From Mesorhabditis belari (Eukaryota > Nematoda > Chromadorea > Rhabditida > Rhabditidae), in the NCBI GenBank assembly GCA_958450365.1, contig CAUEEP010000724.1, forward strand, positions 1,148,001 to 1,212,000: DNA of 64,000 bases, written 5' to 3'. Below the pieces are notes generated by a model that saw only the letters and a list, made by a program, of their open reading frames with translations, made no database searches and was not told the DNA's origin. A program made the position numbers and the translations under genes. The first letter of the stretch is position 1. The number at the start of each line of letters is the position of its first letter. Positions 56,033 to 64,000 of this stretch are shown in pieces.

Positions 56033-56239
56033 GCATTTTCACTCAAATCAATCGCAATTTTCGGCTCAATTGCTTCACTGAAATGAAGAAACATGTATCG
56101 GAGACAAATAGAAAACAAACATAACAGGGCTATTATTAACAAACGTAACAGGGCTATTAAGGGGGCTACATATTTACCGAAACTTGCTAGCCACTAATAC
56201 TTTATTTGAAATCAAATTTACGTGCCAGAACAAAAACAT

Positions 56240-56510
56240 CAAACCACTTTAAAAGGCGGTTATACTTTTCTTTAAATTGTCGAGAATGAGAAATTTTGCC
56301 AACAAGCTGCTCAACAATTTGGTTAAATACGAAATTTCGGTCGCGTTTTAGCAGAGTTGGGTCACGGTATAAAGGGGAGCCTTTACGAACCATATTGGAA
56401 CCATATTGGAGAATGAGAAATTTTGCCAACAAGTTTTGTTAAATACGAAATTTCGGTCGCGTGTTACCAGAATTGGGTCACGGTATAAAGGGGAGCCTTA
56501 TACGAAAAAT
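56240..56510. repeat. Imperfect tandem duplication of about 130 bp upstream of the helicase gene
   Basis: The blocks from 56282 and 56412 share AATGAGAAATTTTGCCAACA, AATACGAAATTTCGGTCGCG and GGGTCACGGTATAAAGGGGA. The minus-strand frames they carry (ILQYGSNMVRKGSPLYRDP; RKLKRSYFSYKAPLY) are short and unassigned. Confidence 0.6.
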
Positions 56511-56649
56511 ACGATCGTTTTAGTTTTCTTCTCAATTGTCGATGGTACTCTATAATGTCGATAATACTTTTATCACTTCCACTCACATCAATTACAATTT
56601 TCGGCTCAATTCCTTCACCGAAATGTAGTATTAGCCTAATATGTAGCCT

Positions 56650-57142
56650 AATATCTTGAGGTTTCAACGTTTAGTTGAAGTGTTGACCCTGACTAATCTT
56701 GAGAAACAAGCGAAATTTCAAGGGACCTATTCAATTTCCTGTGCAAATCTATCACATCGAAAACCTAACGTTTCGCTCACGGTTACGCGAGTTTTCTCCT
56801 CTTAAAGTACGCTCTCTTTTCAACTTACGCTGGGAAAACCCACCAATTTTTATTTCGTAAGCATTTCGCTTCTTTGTTAGTAATCTTCATCTTAAGCTTG
56901 TTTTTGAAGTGCTTCTCGTTTGTTGTAAAACGAAAATACCCTAGGAAACGATATGATATTGTGCCGAGGGTGGCCTAAAAAGATTCTGAACGTTTTTCAC
57001 TGATTATTGGCATTTTGTGCACGAAAACAATAACATCACGTAAGCATTATGCTAGGAAACCTTTCAGTGCATAACATTGTTTTCTTTGCTTTAATTTTTT
57101 TTCTTTCAATTTGATTTCTTGCTTATTTTTTAATTTCCAGGA
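56650..57142. other. Helicase upstream region
   Basis: AT-rich, no repeat recognised. Ends in TTTAATTTCCAG|GA-ATG (acceptor at 57140), consistent with spliced-leader addition just before the start codon. Confidence 0.5.
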
Positions 57143-60100
57143 ATGGCACAAGGCGAATTCGCGGTTTGGCTTCCACCGGTGAAGAACAAAGATTCAGGTC
57201 GAGAAGTGAATGAGGTGAGTGTTTTTCGAGCTATTGCAAGCATTGGGCGTTAAAAGATTCACTTTAAACCTGCAAAGGACTTGATTTCATTATGTATCAA
57301 ACCCCAAATATTCTGTTTAAAAGTACAATCGTTTTGTTTAGAAAGGTCTCGCCTTTTTTCGCCTTTTCTTCTATGAGATTCTTGACGAGTTCAAGAAAAC
57401 CAAGCAATGGTCAATTTTCAACAATTTCAAGACGTTTTTCGGTAGTTTTTAAATAATTTTTTAATTGTAAATTCCTAGGAAAGAATCGTATGCAGAAGAT
57501 CAACCAGAATTTGACGTGTGGTGACAAGGCACGGGAATATTTGGTAAAAGTCGCGAATTGTATCAGCTACTATCTTTTTAGACGGCCTATTATGCCTTGC
57601 ACGAACTTTTTGGCACAAATGAAGGCACTTTAATGGTTGATCAAGTCGTTAAAGAACGTAAGTAGTTGTTTAAAAGTAGCTTTTTTTAAATTGTAATTTC
57701 AGTCGCACCAAATTTGTACACCCACGCGCATGGCCTCGCTGTTAACAACAATCCAGTTTGCAACACTTTTGTTAAGGTTTCTGCATTGGGTTTAAACAAT
57801 TTACTGACGTGTTTTTAGTTTTTCATGCGAGACGATGACCCATTTTTCTTGGATAAAGTTGCGGCTTCGTTGCACTTATACGGCTTTTTGGACAAGGTTT
57901 TTGCTTCTTGCTTTTCTTAATGCAAATTTATTTTAGATTGAGCCAAAACATCACTCCTATCGTGCCTTTCTTGATGAGTTCAATGACAATCGGACCAACA
58001 TTAGAAATCGACTCCGAGAAGATGTGCTACTTGATTGCCAAGCGAAGGGCATGGATCCACGGTCTTATTCACGAGGTTTTTTTAGTTGCAAAGTTTTAAA
58101 ACTTAAAATGCTTAGAATTCGATCATCGCTATTTTGCTCGTGTCTTTTTGAGGAACCTTCCGAGATGCCATCAGCAGGCTCTTGACGGCGAAGATTGGAT
58201 TTATGACTTCATCGAGTATGCTTTCAAGAACTTTTGCTATTTGCTACGAAATAGTTTAGTGAAGTGAAAGGATGCCCGCGTAATCGTGCTATGTTGACCG
58301 TTTTCATGCCAGATTATCAGCAACAACTCGGTAAACTTTGGAGACTTTTGCATTTTGAAAAACACGCATTTTGTAGAAGTTCGCGCACAACAACGAATGC
58401 TTGCTGAGCAAAAAGACCACGGAGACATTATGGAAGAAGACAGTGAAGAAGTCACGACTTGTCGCTCACAAAAGGTGTCCGGCTCTGAAATGTTTAAAAA
58501 ATGTATGGTTCAAGTACGGGCTTTTGATTTATAAAATTTAGGGAGTCGGGAGCGGGAAATGAGTGGATTCGTTCCTGGAGATCCGCCTACTCTCCGCGCT
58601 TATCAACACGAGCTTGCCGAGTCCGCTGTACAGGGGTATGTTTTGCAAAAATAGCGGCCTTGAATTTGTGTTTTAGAAAAAATGTCGTCGTTGTTGCACC
58701 AACTGGATCCGGAAAAACCTTTGTGGCGGCTCATATTGCAAGACAACATTTGGATCAAGCGGAGCGTGATGGAAGGCCGGCAAGAGTAAGTCCAAGCTGT
58801 AAACTTTTTAAACGCCAACTTTAGGTGGTGTTCATTGTTCCCAAAGTTCCATTGGTTGATCAACAACAAAGGGCGTTCGATCACTTCTTTGGCGGAGTAA
58901 ATTTTCAACATTTAATCCAACTAATAAATAGTTTAGCGATATCTCGTGGCTGGAATGCACGGAAATGCTGCGATTGGAGAAGACGACAATCGGAAGGAGT
59001 TGGTTCTTGGGGCTCATCTAACCGTGATGACTCCACAGCTTTTGATGTTAGTTATAAACCTTGTAACATATTACTAAAAAGAAACAATCTTTTTAGTAAT
59101 ATGCTGAAGTCCATTCGACGAGCTGATCGAATCTACCTCTGCGATCTGACCTTAATCATGCTTGATGAGTGCCACCACACAACGAAAGAGAGTGCCTATA
59201 ACATTTTGATGGATCTGCTGCAGGATTATGGCGAAAAAATGGAACCGAGAAATGCCCCACAGGTTGATTTCTTTGAAACTATAAGAGCTGCTTTACGCTA
59301 GATTTTAGGTGGTTGGTCTTACTGCTTCATTGGGTACAGGCGGCGGACATACCACGGCACTCAATACAGACGCTGTTTGCGAGTACATCTACAAATTGTG
59401 CGCCTCAATGAATGCTCATCGTCTCTGCACCGTGCAGAAGCATAAAGAGGAACTCAACAGATATGTACAACTTCCAGATGACGGTTGGATTTACGAATAA
59501 ACTCGTTTATGATAATTTAGAGGTTAAACGGTGCCGACGAAGTGATCGCGACGGTGTCAATTTCAGGTTTTTTTGCGTACGACTAGGCAGTTAAGTGAAT
59601 TGATTTTAGTACGCAGCTCCTAACGACTATGCAAGAGGTCGAGGTGAGCAAAGTGGCACCCGAGCTGAAAAAGTTGACCACTGGCAGCAATCCCATTTTC
59701 ACCGAGGTTTGTTCTTTTGTTATTGATTGTCATTATTTAACTTTAGAGAGAAATTAACCTTGGTTCAAGCCTCAGATGCCCTACTCGTTACGAAAGCATA
59801 GTGTCACAGATGATGGATAAAATCAACAAGTAATCACTTTGATCGAATATATTTGAACTCTCATTTAGGCAGCACAACTTGGGGCAGCACTTAAAGATTA
59901 CACTTACAAATGGACTTCGATTCTTGAAGGTTAGAAAATTTTATTGTTTTTTTTCAACCAAATACAGGTTTGTGTTGGCGCTCTGTTGATCGATGAGGTT
60001 ATGCCGTCAGTGTATGCGCTGGCTTATCTGGAAGAGGTAATTATTTGCGGAGCACATGTAAAACTATCTTTAATTTAGACTTTCAAAAATATTCAAAGGA

Positions 60101-61927
60101 ACGAGTTTCTCAATGAGCTATTTGGACGTAAGTTTTTATAAATCTAAGGAATGAACTTAAACTTAATTCAGATATGAAACGCACGCTGCACGAAAGAAGT
60201 CAAAATGAAGATTTGTCAAAGAAAGAAATCGTGCAAGAACTAAAGAAGAGGCTTGAAGATCAGCTGACAGCAAACCCGGACAGTCGAGTTTTGATTTTCG
60301 TCAAAGAACGCTCTACGGCTCAACGTCTCTACCAGTGTATCAACACTCACAGGTTCTTCGAATCGTTGACCGGTGGAGGCCGTTACAAAATCGCTGGATT
60401 TGTCACAAGTTGGTTTTTCTTGTAGCTATAAATACAACATCATTTTTAGGTGCGCAAAGCAAGGGCAAGAAGGCTTCGAATCAAACGCAAACCGAACAAA
60501 AGCAAATGCTTGAAGATTTTAACAATGGAGTAATCAAGGTAAGGCACTCTATTATACAAGCGATTTCATCATTATCTGTAGATAATGGTCTCAACTTCCG
60601 TCGTTGAAGAGGGTCTCGACGTACAAACTTGTAACTTGATCATCAAATACAATATGACTGGAAGCACTATTTCAGAAATGCAAAAGAGAGGTACTAAATT
60701 TGGTGTACGAACAAGGTAATTATGCTATTTAGGTCGTGCAAGAGCAGCCGGAAGTAAATCAGTTCTCTTGGTTGTCAGCGATTCGGTGGAGCAAAGGGAA
60801 ATGGAGAACCGTCACGGAGAAATGCTCATCGAACGAGCCATTCGAGTGATCAATTGTCTCAGTGAGGACGAATTTACACAACGAGTATGATCACAATCTT
60901 TTCTATCTAAACTTTATTTAGTGCGAATTACATCGAGGAAATCGCATGAGAGATCGTAAACAAGCCGCCATAGAGGAAGCTCGTCTGCAGCAAAATATTA
61001 AAACGTTAGTGGCGGCGTCTGGAGTTATACATCTTGAAATTTAGATGCACAATTCAATGCCTCACATGTGAAAATGTAATTGGACAATCGACAATGATGC
61101 GTACGATCCTCAATCACAATTATGTCCTTTGTAACACAGATATATGGAAGAAGGCAATTTTTGACAAATATTTGTTTCTTGTTGTATCCGTGGTTAATAG
61201 TTAATTGAATTTTTGTTTTAGGTGGTGCTGATTCCCCAGAAGAAAATCAAGGTAGGAGAGAGAATACTGGGCTTTTAAGATTTGTTTTTAGTCGGTTGGT
61301 GAAATGACTTTGGTCCTCGGCTCGGCCAATTGTAACAACATGGCGGATATTGATGATCCAAAAAGCCGTTGCCCCAATTCGTTGGGCACGGTTATTCGCT
61401 ACGCGGGAGTTTATCTTGTTCAGCTGGCTATCAATCAAGTAGGCTTTACGACACATAAGTAAAGTTTCGTTTGGTTTAGATTTTGTTGATTGATCAAGAA
61501 GGTAATACAATCGAAGAGAAGAAAAAGTGGTCGGCTGTGAAGAAAAGCGCCTTTTACATCAAAGAGATCACCAATGCTGACTTGGTAAATGATTTTAGTC
61601 GAAAGGAATAACATGTGAGCATTTAGAAGAATATGACCAAATGCTTGCCAGAGAAGATCCACAAGGAGTTCCTCGGAGCTGAAGCAGGAATCAAGGAAGC
61701 GGTGAAGGATGTTTTGAGCCTATTGGATGAATAAAAATACAATTTGGTTGCTATTTACAGATCAACATTTTTAGGCAGCTCAACAAATGAAAAGGAAGCA
61801 GACACGTCGCGAGAAAGAGGACCAACCACTTCAAGATTGGGAGCCTGTAGACTATGACGAAGATTTGGACGATGAAGGTACGGCAGCGCGAGCTGATGAG
61901 GGAGGAGATGAATGGAAGGATTCTTGA
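57143..61927 (+). CDS. drh: Dicer-related / RIG-I-like helicase (DRH family), 32-33 exons
   Basis: Exons: 57143-57214, 57342-57441, 57479-57543, 57582-57657, 57703-57776, 57819-57896, 57937-58075, 58116-58215, 58260-58330, 58377-58502, 58542-58635, 58677-58785, 58825-58896, 58937-59046, 59097-59262, 59309-59483, 59521-59566, 59610-59706, 59747-59829, 59869-59929, 59968-60036, 60079-60127, 60172-60408, 60450-60538, 60582-60690, 60733-60884, 60922-61004, 61045-61180, 61222-61251, 61292-61438, 61480-61584, 61627 onward. Motifs: Walker A APTGSGKT (339-346), DECHHT (452-457), TAS (489-491), motif V STSVVEEGLDV, motif VI QKRGRAR (820-826). A RIG-I-type C-terminal domain follows with a C-x2-C pair (906/909). 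The roughly 330-residue N-terminus is helical, where DRH proteins carry CARD-like modules. The family binds dsRNA and works with Dicer or RdRP in small-RNA and antiviral pathways; DRH-1 versus DRH-3 is not decided here. The 3' end is uncertain: stop at 61734 (1075 aa), or splicing from 61701 to 61775-61927, adding an acidic tail (about 1115 aa). Confidence 0.95.
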
Positions 61928-62517
61928 ATCATTTAGATCTCTATTTTATTGTACTGTTTTTTTTTCGTATTTTTGCTTAATTTTTCTGTTACATAATTGT
62001 TACCTGTGATCTTATAACTTTTTTTGGTTGGGTATTATCTTTATTTCAGCTGATCGTGTTAGAATAAATCTTCGTTAATTGTGCGTCAATCTACGTTTGA
62101 CTGGTTGGACATTAATAGACCTTTGGTGTGAATATTTGCCTACGATACCGTAGTTCTCTAGTTTGTACGAGAGCACAGAAATTATCCGCTAACATTGGTA
62201 GAGAATGATCGTTTCATAATGGGCAGGAATATTAATGCATTCGGTCAAGGGTCGACAAAATAACACTCTTAGAAGTGCATTTTAAAGGCGAACCTTTTTC
62301 TAGCTATCGGCATAAAAAGCTAATTTGACCAGCTCTTGTTATCTGTTACCCAAAGTCAGGGCCATAGATTCGTACTACACGTAATTTGGAGTTGAAAAAC
62401 CTGGCAAATTTTCAGTATAGAATTATTCCGTTCTATTTTCTCTACCAGCATTAATTAGTTCAAATTTCAGAAACCGTACTTGAAAGAAGCTTTTCAATCA
62501 TATGACCGTGATATATT
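61928..62517. other. Intergenic gap between helicase and MROH1 genes
   Basis: Carries AATAAA at 62063. No repeats or other genes seen. The sequence CAAATTTCAG at 62461-62470 could be a spliced-leader acceptor for the MROH1 transcript. Confidence 0.55.
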
Positions 62518-64000
62518 ATGTCGATTCAATCGCTTGAAGGTTCGTTTTTATACACAAAACTGCAAAAAAATAAGAACGATTTAAAAATCATGACAAGAAA
62601 ACGTTAATCGTTCAAAAATAAGGTCCTTGTGTCTTCAAGTTTACTTATTGACCCTTTTAGACTTAATCACATCACTACTTGACACACTTGGAGCGGCCAA
62701 TGATGACGTGAAAACTGAGGTAAAATCAAGTCTGAACGTTATACAGTTTTGTATATGAAAAGTTTTAAATTATGGCTTTTAGGTAGCCGAAGCACTGGTG
62801 AACTTGGGCCAAAATCAATACCGTACAACCCTGAAGACCATTCACACTTATTTGATTCAACATAACAAGGTAACGGATGTGGAATTGGTTAAAAGTTGAA
62901 CGCAATGAGATTTATCTCATTCAACCAGTCCCAGTGTATTGATAAACTAATTTACTTGTGTATGTTCAAACGAATAATTTGTTTATTTAGATTGCCCCTC
63001 ATTTACGATCGTTTTTGTTGCGCTCGATGACGGATGTTGTCTCAAATTCTGTAAGTGCCGCAATTTTTCTTTTTCTTACAGTTTTGAATTCAGAAAGTTC
63101 TTGATGCGGTCGACGAGCAAACGATGCTTTTAGTGATTAATCTAGCGACGCAGGAGTTATCCATGACTAAGGTAGTTTATCATTCACTTGTAGCATCAAT
63201 TTCTTTTGGTTTTTAGGATACTGAACTCGAATGGGCTGATGCATCAAAAGACCTACTTGTGACGATTGGGAAAAGCCAGAAACACGTCTCACATGTACTT
63301 GACGCCGTGTTACAGGTAGAGTTTTATCACTTCAATTAAACTCTTGCATAAAATATTCCTTATTCTTTATTTTAGAAGTTTCCACCTGGATTCGCCAATT
63401 CTCCCCATCGATATGTTGTAGTCGTTTTGGGCAAAATTGCCGAGCATAATCGTATGCTTTAAACATTTAAAATAAAATTATTTGTCTTTAGCCCAAGGAT
63501 TCGTGCATTTCTTGACGGATGTTCTTTCACGAGCGATACCTTTATTGCCGAACATTCGTGGAGATACATTAAGGTAATTCGTAGGAGGTTAACACAAAAT
63601 CGCTTTTTTTGAGAATGCTAATCTTAAAAGCAAGAGTAAAGTCACATGTCGTAGAAGGAAAGATTGCAGCTTTACGGTAGGACCATTTTTTTGTTAATCT
63701 CTTTTTAGCTCGTTTGCGCGTTGAATACCAACTAGTAATACTAGCCGATTATTTATAATTTATTAATTCGTTTGTCGCTTTGCAATAATGAAATAGAGTG
63801 ACTTTGCCCTTGCTTGGAAAGCACAAAATGACCGAGAATGTTTAGATGCAGTTGGGCTCGTGCGATTTGCTACTTTTGTGAAGCTGTACGAGAAAGCGAA
63901 TCGGCAGTTCGAGGTAATTCTGGACAAAGGAAAATTTAAACCTTCAAATTTTACTTTCAGAAGTCAAAGAGGACACAAATATTGCACAAGAACAAAGCTC
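62518..64000 (+). CDS. MROH1: MROH1-type HEAT-repeat protein, N-terminal part (runs off the window)
   Basis: Exons: 62518-62539, 62661-62719, 62783-62869, 62991-63050, 63094-63171, 63217-63315, 63376-63451, 63492-63573, 63799-63913, 63961 to beyond 64000. The start MSIQSLEDLITSLLDTLG is placed by phase: its 22-nt first exon ends G|GTTCGT and joins cleanly. The order of matches follows maestro heat-like repeat protein 1: SLLDTLG / ALVNLGQNQ / TYLIQHNK / NLATQELSMTK / WADASKDLLVTIGK / VLDAVLQKFPPG / VVVVLGKIAEHN / FVHFLTDVLSRAIPLL. This is a helical HEAT-repeat scaffold; MROH1 proteins are reported at lysosomes. The junction 63573 to 63799 is the least sure: the intron is 225 nt and the acceptor (AAATAGAG) was chosen by reading frame. 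It starts 590 bp after the helicase's distal stop, same strand, with an AATAAA at 62063 between them. Confidence 0.85.

Overview
This is nuclear DNA from a nematode. The coding sequence is cut into many short exons with GT..AG introns and TTTTAG/TTTCAG acceptors, and acceptor-like sites lie just upstream of several start codons, as expected for spliced-leader trans-splicing. The window contains interstitial (TTAGGC)n, the nematode telomere repeat, and it encodes a Dicer-related helicase and a RIC-19/ICA69 protein. I could not fix the genus. Most of the window is not coding: it is mariner/Tc1 copies, foldback MITEs, tRNA-derived repeats and minisatellites.

I rebuilt seven gene models by hand, checking that reading-frame phase is kept across every junction. 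From left to right: (1) ric-19/ICA69 on the minus strand, complete, 12 exons, 160-8932, 451 aa. (2) An unrecognised helical protein on the plus strand, 10 exons, 15342-23944, 403 aa. (3) An unrecognised type I membrane protein, plus, 15 exons, 24381-27994, 415 aa. (4) A TMEM26 homologue, plus, 16 exons spread over 20 kb, 29652-49707, 577 aa. (5) A CIB-family (calcium and integrin binding, calm-1-like) EF-hand protein, plus, 6 exons, 51696-54427, 201 aa. (6) A Dicer-related, RIG-I-like helicase (DRH family), plus, 32-33 exons, 57143-61734 or 61927. (7) The 5' part of an MROH1-type HEAT-repeat gene, plus, 62518 to the window edge.

Mobile DNA sits mainly in introns and intergenic gaps. TMEM26 introns carry a 1.3-kb mariner whose transposase is frameshifted but keeps its catalytic half, a second TA-flanked mariner, and a nested cluster with three copies of one mariner left end. 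ric-19 has a Tc1-like element in its last intron, a tRNA-like array in another, and a 32-bp minisatellite that repeats the splice acceptor of exon 2. At least two foldback MITE families have 8-bp target duplications typical of hAT transposons; one copy has expanded into about 37 repeats of a 17-mer. The DRH gene is the opposite: its introns are nearly all 37-50 nt and free of repeats.

The genes show no operon-like or common-pathway arrangement. I found no CRISPR array, rRNA gene or credible functional tRNA, and no clear new multi-gene system. The most unusual signals are the arrays of duplicated splice acceptors, a possible captured host exon inside the mariner cluster, orphan minus-strand exons, and the two unrecognised proteins.
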